Part shown: positions 11,793-21,171 of the stretch, in pieces
Numbering within the stretch: the stretch's first letter is position 1
Layout of the letters: the number at the start of each line of letters is the position of its first letter
From: Toxorhynchites rutilus septentrionalis
Lineage: Eukaryota > Arthropoda > Insecta > Diptera > Culicidae
Assembly (NCBI RefSeq): GCF_029784135.1
Contig: NC_073746.1
Coordinates: 35,135,378-35,199,377, forward strand
Direction of reading: 5' to 3'
DNA length: 64,000 nt
The notes under the pieces: model-generated
The model's input: the letters and a program-made list of their open reading frames with translations, nothing else
What the model was told of the DNA's origin: nothing
Databases searched by the model: none
Made by a program: the position numbers and the translations under genes

Positions 11793-13139
11793 TTACCTGG
11801 GGAAATGGGATGTGCTTTCCAGTTGAAAATTTAGGTTATCGACTGCTTCGCTAGAAGTTTCTTGTTCGTAGGTCTCATTGGAAGTTTCTTGCTCATTTTC
11901 TAAATGTATTTCTGAATGGTCTTCTTCGTATGAATAATTATCCATTGGCGTTGGGTAGTAATCGTGGTGATAACTTGCCAAGGGATAACATTGATACTCG
12001 TATTGATACTCTTGAGCGTTTTGTTGAGTTTGTTCAATATTTCTTAATTCCGTTATCCGTGCTGGTCTCGGTGGGACAGCAGGAAAGAATTGGCTTCTTG
12101 CATTATAATTATGCGGTGGTCTATTAACGTAATTTACATATTTAGAGCGAATGGATTTATCAGCATTCATTGGACTCGGTAATGCTTTCCGAAGTTGTCC
12201 ATTGTTGGTATTATTGCCCTGAGGTGGAGCTGGAAAACGAGGCGTAAAGTTTGGTCTGGTTGGAATACTTTCATGCTGATATGATTGATATGGTTGACGG
12301 GGAATAAATGGTCGATGATTAAACATCGGTTGACGAGTTTGTAATTGAGGATAAAAATGTATTGGTTTGGGTAAACGTGGTGTTAAAGTCGGTTTACTTA
12401 AGCCCGTACGACTTTGATAGTTACGTTCTTCTACCGCAGCATCAAATGCTTGTTTTATATTTCTGGGTTGACGTGCACGCACGTTCCCTCCAATCGGCTC
12501 TTTCAGCCCTGCTAGGAAAACCTGTAGAGCATTTTCCTTATGCGTCGAGTTTCTATCATTTTTAATATTCTCTTCTCTTGGAGAAATATTAGTATTATTA
12601 ATTAGTAAGGATAGAAGATTTTGTACTTGTCCAAAAAATTGTTCAACTGATCCGTTTTGCTGAAGTTGAAACAGCTCGCGGGTAAGTGTGACTGAGTCAC
12701 GTTTATCATTATAATAAGCGATGAGATTTGCTTTAATCTCATCCCAGTTGAGAGAAGTTCCATAAGTTTCTAGGACTTGGTCCGCTTCATTAATTATTTT
12801 GCTTCTTATAGCTTGAAGCCAAATTTGCTCGAAAGGTGTATTTTTAATAGGTTCCATGAATGGCATAAAATGTTCGACGGACCTAATGAAACTATGCAAC
12901 TTAACGGGATTGCCGTCGAATGGTTGCAGTTCTCTCACCGCTTGGGGTGTTTGGAGAGATTTCGTAATCTTTTCAGCCTGTTCGAATATTCTGTTTGTTT
13001 CTTCAATTCGATTCATGTTCTGTCTAGGGGGTAGTAAAGGATTCGGTTGAGGTGGAGGAGGAGGTATTGGGTTAGGAGAATTGTTCATTTCCGTGTTCAT
13101 TTCTCGATTTCTTAAATTATAGGGATGGAAACGGTCCAT
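11793..13139 (-). CDS. ERV-1 Gag polyprotein
   Basis: This 448-codon protein starts MDRFHPYNLRNRE at 13139; an in-frame TTG just before it is not needed as a start. After a proline-rich stretch (PIPPPPPQPNP) comes a retrotransposon capsid-type domain (LQPFDGNPVKLHSFIRSVE... through roughly residue 270), then a basic, Q/P/R-rich region and an acidic glutamate-rich tail. There is no CCHC zinc knuckle, as in other errantivirus Gags where basic residues are thought to bind RNA. It forms the particle core and precedes pol, which is in the -1 frame. Confidence 0.9.
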   Translation of the reverse strand: MDRFHPYNLRNREMNTEMNNSPNPIPPPPPQPNPLLPPRQNMNRIEETNRIFEQAEKITKSLQTPQAVRELQPFDGNPVKLHSFIRSVEHFMPFMEPIKNTPFEQIWLQAIRSKIINEADQVLETYGTSLNWDEIKANLIAYYNDKRDSVTLTRELFQLQQNGSVEQFFGQVQNLLSLLINNTNISPREENIKNDRNSTHKENALQVFLAGLKEPIGGNVRARQPRNIKQAFDAAVEERNYQSRTGLSKPTLTPRLPKPIHFYPQLQTRQPMFNHRPFIPRQPYQSYQHESIPTRPNFTPRFPAPPQGNNTNNGQLRKALPSPMNADKSIRSKYVNYVNRPPHNYNARSQFFPAVPPRPARITELRNIEQTQQNAQEYQYEYQCYPLASYHHDYYPTPMDNYSYEEDHSEIHLENEQETSNETYEQETSSEAVDNLNFQLESTSHFPR

Positions 13140-13253
13140 CAAATCCTATATCTCGGGGGTGAAGAAATTTGATTAGTTTTTCTTTAGAATTTTCTTAAAT
13201 CTAAACGCGATATTTTATATGGCGATTGTTTCTTACAATCTAAACGCGGCTGG

Positions 13254-13470
13254 CTACACACGGCGCAGATATTCTCTCTGCTGTGTAGACACTGTGCTTT
13301 CGACCGGGGGAAATCTTATTGTACCGATCGCATCTACCACAGATATTCACTCTGCTATGCGATCAGTCTCCTACGCGGTGTGAGATTAGCACTTCACCGT
13401 TGGATGGTCTGATAAGAACTTTCCGCACTAGTGGAACTACAGATATGCTCTCTGTTTGTTACACACTAGT
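13254..13470 (-). ncRNA. ERV-1 leader: three stem-loops with a shared apical motif
   Basis: A 15-nt motif recurs at 13266-13280, 13340-13354 and 13440-13454 (plus strand CAGATATTCTCTCTG, CAGATATTCACTCTG, CAGATATGCTCTCTG), each folding as a 4-bp CAGA/TCTG stem. The first three are enclosed by arms that pair but differ in sequence: CTACACA with TGTGTAG (13254-13288), GATCGCAT with ATGCGATC (13326-13364), and ACTAGTG with CACTAGT (13427-13470). A fourth motif at 13544-13558 (CAGATATCAATTCTG) lacks a clear outer stem. The leader location suggests a role in packaging, translation or protein binding; this is inference. Confidence 0.65.
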
Positions 13471-13625
13471 TACTCGCTACGCGAGGTGGTCTACTTGCAC
13501 ATACGTTTAATTTCTTTTGATAATGATATTATTAATATTTATGCAGATATCAATTCTGCCACATTGGGTGTTTTAACTTTAGTTATATAGAAGGTATAAG
13601 ATAATAATTGTGGAGAATTACTTAC

Positions 13626-13678
13626 ATGGAGAATAAAACTAATATTCGCAGAGTGGTTCTTCCCGATAGCACCTTCAT
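13626..13678 (-). CDS. ERV-1 env leader exon (start codon and signal-peptide coding)
   Basis: An ATG at 13676-13678 opens 17 codons plus two bases, charged at the start and then hydrophobic, ending at a strong GTAAGT donor whose first intron base is 13625. Splicing to the acceptor at 8294 keeps the frame into Env, and the joined start has the layout of a signal peptide (basic start, hydrophobic core, small residues before the mature region). The same arrangement occurs independently in ERV-2, which strengthens the call. Gag and pol lie inside the intron. Confidence 0.78.
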
Positions 13679-13904
13679 TGATTGATCTGATAAATTTCTT
13701 CTTTGAAACAAACATTAGTAATGTTCAAGTCTTTTTCGAAGCACACGTATTGTCTTTTGTATTTGGGCCTCTTTTTCTCGTTATTCAGTTAAACTTCACT
13801 TTGCACTAGATTATTTCTATTTTCTGTTAATCCGATATTGTTCTGCACTTAATCAATTCGATCACTATTTCATATCTATTTCGAAACACTTGAGCGGTAA
13901 TCGC

Positions 13905-13922
13905 ATCCTACCGACTGCGCCA
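13905..13922 (-). promoter_or_regulatory. ERV-1 primer-binding site
   Basis: The sense strand reads TGGCGCAGTCGGTAGGAT and overlaps the last base of the 5' LTR. It resembles the serine-tRNA primer sites reported for 17.6 and 297-type errantiviruses. The first ten bases are shared with the ERV-2 site. Confidence 0.8.
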
Positions 13923-14349
13923 GTTAAAGAAGTTAGGCCTTTGGGAAGGTTTTTAAAAAATTATAAACGAACTACCTCACTTGAACATCGAATTATGACT
14001 GACTTTATTCCTTACTAGTTAGCCTGAGCTGAGTTCCCTAACGCGGCGTACGGTTATGCTGATTCTCCAGTTTGGTTCCGGTGAGCTCGATCGTGGTGGA
14101 CTTCGACCTGGCCAAAGCGCTGAGCCTTAGGATTGTGTATCGAACGATAGGTCGATGTTTCGATGGGTCGTTGGTATCGATGATGTTGACGGTGCAAATA
14201 TTCAGGTCGATGCGCCGTCAATGATGATGCGCTGTTTGTTCATGTGTCGCCCGGAGAACTGATGCGTTAGCTCTATTGGAAGTGGGTCACCGCTGTTGTT
14301 CGGTGGTTAGTTGATCTGTTCGTGTAGTACATGGGGATGTGGGTGTTAA

Positions 14350-14351
<2 letters not shown>
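13922..14351 (-). repeat. ERV-1 5' LTR
   Basis: This is the 430-bp partner of 6127-6556, identical as far as I could compare by eye. It should carry the promoter for the genomic RNA running toward lower coordinates. It abuts the TA repeat at 14352. Confidence 0.93.

Positions 14352-14425
<74 letters not shown>
14352..14425. repeat. (TA)37 microsatellite between the two errantiviruses
   Basis: This 74-bp pure TA run is bounded directly by the outer ends of ERV-1 and ERV-2. It shows that both elements went into the same microsatellite. Length may be unreliable if assembled from short reads. Confidence 0.92.
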
Positions 14426-14428
<3 letters not shown>

Positions 14429-14809
14429 TATGCCGTGACTTAACTCGCGGTTTAAAAAAAAACTTTTATTTAATTTCTAATTACCCTTTTTATTCGTTTA
14501 TAACACTTTACATTCGGTTCATAAACCTTTATGCCCGTATTCAACTCGGCTACGCTCAAGACTAAATTCTATAATCGTATTACAAGGCTTAAATAGACTA
14601 CATCTGCTGATCTCATTATTTCCGTCGGTGGTTCGAACCTGATCGAACCTTTGTTCGCGTCGTTCGATTGATTTCCGCGGCGTCGGCAAATGTTGGTTTA
14701 CACGCGCGGTGTGACTTTGACGCCTCTGTCTGTTGCTATGGGTCTCGGCTGGGCTTTTGCTGACGTCTTGACTTCTGGGACGCCTTGGTCGGTCGGTTGT
14801 GGTGTAACG
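14426..14809 (-). repeat. ERV-2 3' LTR
   Basis: This 384-bp repeat pairs with 37624-38007, with one substitution seen. AATAAA is on the minus strand at 14465-14470. The last codons and the stop of env (14698) lie inside this LTR. Confidence 0.93.
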
Positions 14810-16375
14810 CCTCCCCCCTTAGATTCTCGTCCGTCCTCGGACGATCTTTCGAAAAGGACGAGACTCGGTAATGGTCCAAATTCTCCTTTTCCAATGGTTT
14901 GTTTAAGTTCCGTGGTGGTTCCAACATGGCTTCGAATTTCCAGAGTTGCTCTTTCCTTCGCTTTGAATCTTCTGTCGATGATATAAATGGTAAAAGAACA
15001 GATAATGATTAGCATGAGGAGGACTCCTCCTCCGATGGTTGTTGTCCTTTTTGAACGATGCAGGTCTAACTTTATGTCCTGCAGACTGTTAAGGTTTTCC
15101 AATTTGAGGTGGTTGATTTCATTATTCTCCTCTGTATAGTTTAATTGTATCAACTTATTTCCGTATATTGGGAGAAGGTATTCTTCACTATTTCCAAAAG
15201 TTACTTGGTTATTGAAGGTGATGTTCATCACTTTGATTGTACAGTTGTTTGTTTCGATGATTGTCGGGGTGTTGATCAGTCTGGAATTGTTGCATGAATC
15301 AGAGATCAATACATTTTTGTTTGTGTCAACAAGTATGACTCCTTTCTTAATTTCTTCGACACGGATGGGTTGTCTGACGGGTTTTATGATACATTTTGGT
15401 GTTTGGTGATTCAGAAGGTTATAGATGCAATCATCTTCGAGAAGGGTTGTAGCTTCGCAAATGTCGCAAAGTTCGCTTTGTCTGTAAATGATGTCTCCAT
15501 GCTTTGCCACCAGTTTTACGTCTGTGCTGATTCGTGTACTGTTTATGTTGAGCGTCTGAATGTTGATCAGGTCGAACTCGTTGTCCCCGAGGATGGGTAT
15601 TTTCACCAGTATTATAATTTCACCTTGGCTTACAATAACGCTTCCTGAGCTGTACTGGAATATTTGATCTAAATAGTCTAGCTTTAGCTTTTGAGCATTG
15701 AGTCTGTTGAAAATGTACTTCTTCTCTTCAAATGAAAATAAATTTCTGTTTAAAATGTTGAGTTTAGCAAACTCGATTTGTTCTTCAATATTTCCGAGAA
15801 TCTGAATTATAGAGTCAAGGTTTACAATCATGTTGATATATTCCAAATCTGCTCTGGTTACCAAAGAATTGTTCCTCTGTTCCACAATCTGTTTATTGAT
15901 CTTTTTGAGTACGTCTGTTATGTTATTAATTTTGTTTTGTATTTTTTCGTTAATGATTATTTGTCTTGATATAGATTTCGATAGTAAATTTTCCTGTTTC
16001 TCTAAAGTTCCCAAACTATGGTTTATAATTTCTAAATCGTCATTATCAGGGTTTCCTGCTATTAATTTTATTGCTGTTCCTAATGCGTTTACTAATGCTC
16101 TTTTACTTCTGTGGGAATACAAGCTCATCAATTTACCTTTTGAGTTTTGTATTTTGAAATCTAAAGTACTTCTTAAGTGGTCTATAACTTTAATATTTCC
16201 TGCGATTTTTTCAATGTAATTGATATTATGTTCGATAGAGTGGATATTAATCTTTTGGATAATTCTCTCGAATCCTATCCTAATCCTGACTTGTTTTAAT
16301 TTTATGGCAATTATACCATTGTTGTGAGATAGATCTTTAAGTTTTGTGCAATTTATTATGACGATGCATGAAAAT
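14698..16375 (-). CDS. ERV-2 Env-like glycoprotein (second exon)
   Basis: This is an errantivirus Env homologous to that of ERV-1: both share an early L-S-x-x-x-G-I-I-A motif, a furin-type site (RSKR at 16099-16110) followed by ALVNALGTAIK, and a C-terminal membrane segment (GGGVLLMLIIICSF) with a cytoplasmic tail. The frame is open back to the pol stop at 16408 with no in-frame AUG before the cleavage region; a TTG at 16131 is not a believable start. An acceptor (CTCTCGTTGCAG) ends at 16376, so the exon is taken to begin at 16375. The C-terminus reads about 37 codons into the 3' LTR, which constrains LTR evolution. Confidence 0.83.
14810..14821 (-). promoter_or_regulatory. ERV-2 polypurine tract
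   Basis: The sense strand reads AAGGGGGGAGG directly before the 3' LTR. It overlaps env coding sequence. Confidence 0.75.
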
Positions 16376-16390
16376 CTGCAACGAGAGTTA
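16376..16390 (-). promoter_or_regulatory. ERV-2 env splice acceptor
   Basis: The minus strand reads CTCTCGTTGCAG and the exon begins ATTTTC at 16375, about 30 nt after the pol stop. The phase is compatible with the donor at 37365. Confidence 0.75.
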
Positions 16391-16407
16391 AATAATTGAT
16401 TTATCGG

Positions 16408-19400
16408 TTATTTCTTTATTCTATTTTTGTGGATTTTAATATTATTGACGTCCTCAAATGTTAGTTCGTTGTTGTGTTTAATCGTTGTTATTTTAAACGG
16501 ATCTTTGTCCTTTGTTAAACGTTGAGAGTTTTTTATGTATTTAATTTCGCCTGGTTGAAGATCTTCAGGTTTTTCGTTATTCATATTTTGTTGTTCGTAT
16601 TTATCTTTTCGTCTATTTAGTTCGATTTTAACTGCAGATTGCAGGTTTTTAGATTTTTCAGATATTTCTTCCATATTCGTAGATCCAGAGTTATTAAAAA
16701 TCAAATTTCGCGGTTGGGTTTTTATTACTGAGTGGAAACTATTATTGTAAATGTCGATGGCGATATTTACTTGCTCGTTTAATGTTAAATCTTTAAATTT
16801 TGCTTTGTTTGTGCGGAAGGTTTCAATTAAAGTGGAGTGGAAACGTTCCACGATACCATTTGAATTGGATCCACTTGCGAGGTGTATCTCTATATTGAGA
16901 TCATTTAGGAATCCCATAAAGTCTATGGACCTGAAAGATGGCTCTTGGTCACTCACTATAGTTTGAGGTCTTCCAAAATTTCGAATGTGTTCGGTTATTG
17001 CGGTTTTGATATCAACTATTGTTCTTGTGCTTAATGGAATCGCGTTTGCAAATTTTGAAAATGAATCAACTATGGTGAGCCACTTTTGACCTTTTAGGAA
17101 GAAAATGTCAATGTGGACTCTGTCGAAAGGTTTCTGTCCAAATGTGCTTTTTCTAATTAGTTTGGGTGGATTTCTGTCATATTTGGCTTTTTTGCAAATA
17201 TCACAGGAATCGACATAAATTTTGACCTTTCGATCGAGTTGCGGGAAAAAGTGTGTTTGTAGAATCTGGTTCCGGTTTTCTTTGATTCCTCTGTGTCCGT
17301 ATTGGTGAATTCTTCTTATGATCTCGTCTTGCTCGACTTCCATTCTGATGTCCTCCAACATGGTCTCTGAAATAAATACTTTGTAAATAATAGTTGAGGA
17401 AAAATGTTTTTTATACGTCTCCTGCACTAGTTGTGCTAATGAGATAGGTACTTTTATACAACTCAAACCCTTCGGATTCAGGGTCCGTTTCAACGTTTCA
17501 ACTATGTCTTCTTCGGTGTATGTTCTTTTTACTATTGTGTGTCTGTGATATTTTGGAAAAATTTGTTCGTAGGCTGCAAGTTCTACATTTCCTATTTTGA
17601 ATATGACTTGTGTCCGAAAAACGTTGATAGGTCTCTCAGTATACCGAATAAAGTAGTCATCACTCGTATCCGCTGAGTGTACTGTCGTTCCGTCACTTTC
17701 GTCGTCTGAAGGTTCGTTTCCTCGCTCAGAAGGTTCAACATTTAGGGAAAGCGATGATTGCGAGTGTGCGTTCAGGTGTTTTTCTATGTTTACGCGCGAC
17801 AGCGCGTCGGCGACAACGTTTTGTTTTCCCGGTTTGTAGATTAGTTCGTAATCGAATTCCTCTAAAGCCAGCTTTCCTCTAATTATTCTGTGGTTAGCGT
17901 TCGTGAAAGAAAATGTTAGTGGTTGGTGGTCGGTGAACATTTTAAACTTTCTACCATAGAGGTATGGTCTGAAATGTTTCACTGCCCATACTATCGCGAG
18001 AAACTCCTTTTCGGTAGTGGAATATCGTTCTTCCGTTTTATTCAAAGTACGTGAGGCGTATGCGATGGGTCGGTCGTTACCTGCTGGCCCTTGTGACAAC
18101 ACTGCACCAATAGCGTGGTCACTCGCATCCGTTGTTAGTGAAAATTCTTTGCTAAAATCAGGGTAAATTAATACCGGGTCGATCGTCAGAAGTTGCTTAC
18201 ACTTTTCGAAGCATGTTACTACTTCTGGTGTAATTTCGAATTCAATATCCTTTCGGAGAAGTGCTGTTAACGGCTTTACAATTTTTGCGAAATCCTTAAT
18301 AAATCGCCTGTAGTAGCCAAGCATTCCTAGGAATTGTCTCACTTCTTTTTCGCTTTTAGGTATTGGCCATTGCCTTATTGCATCAATTTTGTCGCTGTTT
18401 GGTCGTACTCCCTCTTCAGAGACTGTATGACCTAAAAATTGCGTTTCTTTCCTAAAGAACTCGCATTTGTCCAGCTGAATTTTTAGTCTTGCTTCTTTCA
18501 ATTTTGCGAAGACTTGCGACAAATTTTTCAAGTGCTCTTGAAGCGAGCTGGAGAAGATGATGATATCGTCCATATAGACGAAACAACATACTCCTACTAA
18601 ATCTCTCAGAATGCAATCCATGACTCTTTGAAAAGTCGCTGGGGCATTCTTCAAGCCAAATGGCATACGAGTAAACTCATATTTGCCACCGTTTACGGAA
18701 AAAGCAGTTTTTTCTGTATCTTCCTCCGCTAATTGAATTTGGTGGAAGCCAGAAACTAAATCGATTGTTGAAAAATATTTCGCCTTTCCTAATTTATCCA
18801 GAATATCCGTAATTTCTGGTATAGGGTATTTGTCATTAATTGTTTTCTCGTTTAGTTTTCGGTAATCGATCACTAAACGGAATTTTTTTCGTCCAGATGC
18901 ATCGGACTTTTTAGGAACCACCCACACAGGTGACGTGTAAGGCGAGATTGACTCTTTTATGATTCCGTCTTTCAGCATCTTTTTAACTTGCTCCTGCACC
19001 TCGCTTTCGTACACGTAGGGGTACTTATACGATTTGGAGTGTATCGGAATACTGTCCACGGTGCGTATTTTATGTTTAATTTTATGGGTGAATGATAACT
19101 TATCACTTTCCACATATAAAACGTCGTTGTATTTCCTGATCAATTTCCTGAGGGTATATTTCTCCTCCTCATTCATATGATCGTCTCTTATGGTGTAATT
19201 TTCAGAGTCAACCTTTTTCGGTAGCTCTGTCAGCTCGAATGGGTCAACCTCTGTATCCAAGTCATTGCAAAGCTTGATCTCGTTCGAATTGATTTCCATC
19301 GATTTTTTTGTATAATTTTGCACTGCTACAAAGGCTGTGTTATTAGCACTTCTGTAGAGGCCTGGCAAGATAGAAAATTTTCCGTGAGGCTTTTCTTCCT

Positions 19401-19848
19401 CTATAAGAAAATCTCCATTTTTCTTGGTTTTCAATTTTATGAACTGATATTCTTGTTCATTTAAATTGATTTTATGTTTCTCGGGAAATCTCTTTTTCAT
19501 TGCGAAAGTTTTTCTCCCGATCCTCAATGTATTTTTACTGACGTCGATTTTAGCATTTAAATTTCTCAATGACTCGTATCCGATGAGTCCATCGAAAAAT
19601 TTATGAAATTTGAAAATGAAAAATTTCAGTTTTTTATTTATAAGAAATGGGTCGAAGGAAGCGGATTTATCGATTGTAAAGGTTCCCTTAATGTTGGTTA
19701 CTTTTGAAATCGGTTCTGTTTTGCAGTTTTCTATGTTTACATGCTCGGGTGATATGTAATTTTTGTTCGCTCCTGTGTCGATCAAAAATTTCATCTCGCC
19801 TTTGGATGTTGCAATGGTGATGTAGGGAATAAAGTTATTATCGTTCAT
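16408..19848 (-). CDS. ERV-2 Pol polyprotein (PR-RT-RNaseH-IN)
   Basis: This 1146-codon Ty3/gypsy-type polyprotein has protease FLIDTGANKNYIS, RT with YMDD at residues 425-428, RNase H (TTDASDHAIGAVLSQG, TDHQPLT), and integrase with zinc-binding H/C residues (HQYGHRG...CDICK) and catalytic motifs HIDIF, VSDQEPS and NGIVERFH. Its first AUG overlaps the gag stop as TAATG, so reinitiation is possible. The pol frame is also open further upstream in the -1 frame, as expected for frameshifting, but no classic slip site was seen at the end of gag. The frame is intact. Confidence 0.95.
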   Translation of the reverse strand: MNDNNFIPYITIATSKGEMKFLIDTGANKNYISPEHVNIENCKTEPISKVTNIKGTFTIDKSASFDPFLINKKLKFFIFKFHKFFDGLIGYESLRNLNAKIDVSKNTLRIGRKTFAMKKRFPEKHKINLNEQEYQFIKLKTKKNGDFLIEEEKPHGKFSILPGLYRSANNTAFVAVQNYTKKSMEINSNEIKLCNDLDTEVDPFELTELPKKVDSENYTIRDDHMNEEEKYTLRKLIRKYNDVLYVESDKLSFTHKIKHKIRTVDSIPIHSKSYKYPYVYESEVQEQVKKMLKDGIIKESISPYTSPVWVVPKKSDASGRKKFRLVIDYRKLNEKTINDKYPIPEITDILDKLGKAKYFSTIDLVSGFHQIQLAEEDTEKTAFSVNGGKYEFTRMPFGLKNAPATFQRVMDCILRDLVGVCCFVYMDDIIIFSSSLQEHLKNLSQVFAKLKEARLKIQLDKCEFFRKETQFLGHTVSEEGVRPNSDKIDAIRQWPIPKSEKEVRQFLGMLGYYRRFIKDFAKIVKPLTALLRKDIEFEITPEVVTCFEKCKQLLTIDPVLIYPDFSKEFSLTTDASDHAIGAVLSQGPAGNDRPIAYASRTLNKTEERYSTTEKEFLAIVWAVKHFRPYLYGRKFKMFTDHQPLTFSFTNANHRIIRGKLALEEFDYELIYKPGKQNVVADALSRVNIEKHLNAHSQSSLSLNVEPSERGNEPSDDESDGTTVHSADTSDDYFIRYTERPINVFRTQVIFKIGNVELAAYEQIFPKYHRHTIVKRTYTEEDIVETLKRTLNPKGLSCIKVPISLAQLVQETYKKHFSSTIIYKVFISETMLEDIRMEVEQDEIIRRIHQYGHRGIKENRNQILQTHFFPQLDRKVKIYVDSCDICKKAKYDRNPPKLIRKSTFGQKPFDRVHIDIFFLKGQKWLTIVDSFSKFANAIPLSTRTIVDIKTAITEHIRNFGRPQTIVSDQEPSFRSIDFMGFLNDLNIEIHLASGSNSNGIVERFHSTLIETFRTNKAKFKDLTLNEQVNIAIDIYNNSFHSVIKTQPRNLIFNNSGSTNMEEISEKSKNLQSAVKIELNRRKDKYEQQNMNNEKPEDLQPGEIKYIKNSQRLTKDKDPFKITTIKHNNELTFEDVNNIKIHKNRIKK

Positions 19849-21002
19849 TATTTTTCTTTTTGTAGCGCCTCGGCCACGTGAAAATTTAGTTCATCGTTGA
19901 CGAAATAATCGTCATCTTCCGAATCGAGGACGGATTCGTCCAGCTGTTCCGAAGTGTCAGGTTCTGTTTGATGATTTTTGCTGTGTTCTGCTGTTTCGTG
20001 GCTGTTAACCTCTGCCCGCGATTTCGCTGTCCTCATCGAGACATCGTCATCTGGCGGTGGAGCTCTAGCTTTGAATTTCGCAGACCCGTATGGTTTTTGA
20101 TTATGCAAGTTATTGTTAGAATTTGAGGTGGATGGCTTCGCGTTAAAGTGATTGCCATTACTATTGGGGTTGGGAGACGGTTTCGAATTATGTGAACCGT
20201 TACTATTGTTGGATCTGATATTTTTATTTGTGTCAGATGGTTTTTGGTTTAACTTCTGCCTATATGCAGCGTTGGCATATTGTATGGTGATTGCATACGC
20301 TTCCTCCAGACTTTTAGGTCTGTAGCTTCGCACGTGCATAGACAATTCCTCTGTGAGCCCATCTATGAATCTAGTGAGAGTCATAAGGCTCACTAGATTA
20401 TTTATTGCTCTTGTAGAGTTGTTATAATCATCCATTGTCGCTGCTGTGGATTTAATAGCAGTGTCTATGGTTTTGATTCGGTTGTAGTATTCAGTGATGG
20501 ATTTTTTTCCTTGGTTTATATAAAACAACGATTGGATATGAGATGTCAAATCTCTCCTATCGCCGTATGAATTTAGAATAATTTCTTTGATTTCTGCCCA
20601 ACTGTTCGGGTTGCCGGCAGCAATCAAAATTTCTTTGGCCTCTCCCACGATTTTATTCTTTACCGCTCTGACCAATTGGCTGTAGACCGGATCATCTCTG
20701 TATCTTTCAAAAAGATGCAGGGTGTTTTCGGCGTCTTCAAGCCATGCGTTTGTTTCCCGTTTGTTTCCGGAGAATGTTGGTAAATTCTTAATAGGATCCG
20801 GAGTTCTAAACTGCATAAACGGATCCTCCGCTTTTGCTTTAAGTGTTCTCAATTGCCCAATCAGTTCGTTCTGATTGTGAGTTAGGCTCCTTATGTGTTG
20901 GAGTAACCCTTGAATTGTTATTTCTTGTTGCGGAATTGGTGCATGATCATCCAATTCCGGGGCCAGAAGTTCCGGAGAAATCATTTGCTCCCGCTCGGCC
21001 AT
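19848..21002 (-). CDS. ERV-2 Gag polyprotein
   Basis: This 384-codon Gag starts MAEREQMISPE at 21002. The capsid-type region covers about residues 75-240 (LPTFSGNKRETNAWLEDAENTL..., SITEYYNRIKTI...), followed by an asparagine/serine-rich low-complexity stretch and an acidic tail. There is no CCHC knuckle. The start lies only about 35 nt from the poly-T end of the R4-like array, so in this copy it is separated from its promoter by about 16 kb and many AUGs. The stop overlaps the pol start by one base. Confidence 0.88.
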   Translation of the reverse strand: MAEREQMISPELLAPELDDHAPIPQQEITIQGLLQHIRSLTHNQNELIGQLRTLKAKAEDPFMQFRTPDPIKNLPTFSGNKRETNAWLEDAENTLHLFERYRDDPVYSQLVRAVKNKIVGEAKEILIAAGNPNSWAEIKEIILNSYGDRRDLTSHIQSLFYINQGKKSITEYYNRIKTIDTAIKSTAATMDDYNNSTRAINNLVSLMTLTRFIDGLTEELSMHVRSYRPKSLEEAYAITIQYANAAYRQKLNQKPSDTNKNIRSNNSNGSHNSKPSPNPNSNGNHFNAKPSTSNSNNNLHNQKPYGSAKFKARAPPPDDDVSMRTAKSRAEVNSHETAEHSKNHQTEPDTSEQLDESVLDSEDDDYFVNDELNFHVAEALQKEK

Positions 21003-21049
21003 TTTAATAAATTTGTTTTTTCAAAAGAGTTTGTTCTTTTTTTTTTTTT

Positions 21050-21171
21050 CAGACTTATCTCACTTCTTAACTAGGCGAACCTAGCCAGAATTTTCACCTG
21101 CCCCCGGGCTTCTGAATGCCAAAGGGGGACTAGGCTCTGCGGAATGCACGTATCTGCATGCTCGTGCTGTT
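21050..21171 (-). other. R4-like 3' UTR (copy 1; same in copies 2-4)
   Basis: About 120 nt lie between the ORF stop and the tail, nearly identical in all four copies (about 24904-25026, 28994-29117 and 33085-33208). It contains a CTAGG/CCTAG hairpin and a C-rich/G-rich pair (CCCCCGGG with GGGGG). In this element group the 3' UTR RNA is what the RT recognises for target-primed synthesis; that role is by analogy. Copies differ just before the tail (TC, AT, GG). Confidence 0.65.

Larger units (their letters stand above)
6127..14351 (-). mobile_element. ERV-1: complete errantivirus (gypsy-type, with env)
   Basis: This is an 8.2-kb LTR element with gag, pol (protease, RT, RNase H, integrase in the Ty3/gypsy order) and an env-like third gene. 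Two 430-bp LTRs match at every base I compared. The LTR ends are AGTTAA...TTAACT, a primer-binding site starts TGGCGCAGTC next to the 5' LTR, and a GGGAGAGAG polypurine tract lies next to the 3' LTR. Insertion into (TA)n agrees with the known ATAT/TATATA preference of 17.6/297-like errantiviruses. Intact frames and identical LTRs imply a very recent insertion. Confidence 0.93.

Noticed and set aside
16099..16131. TTG start for ERV-2 Env just before the cleavage site
   Set aside because: It would remove the whole surface domain homologous to ERV-1; the spliced start explains the open upstream frame better.
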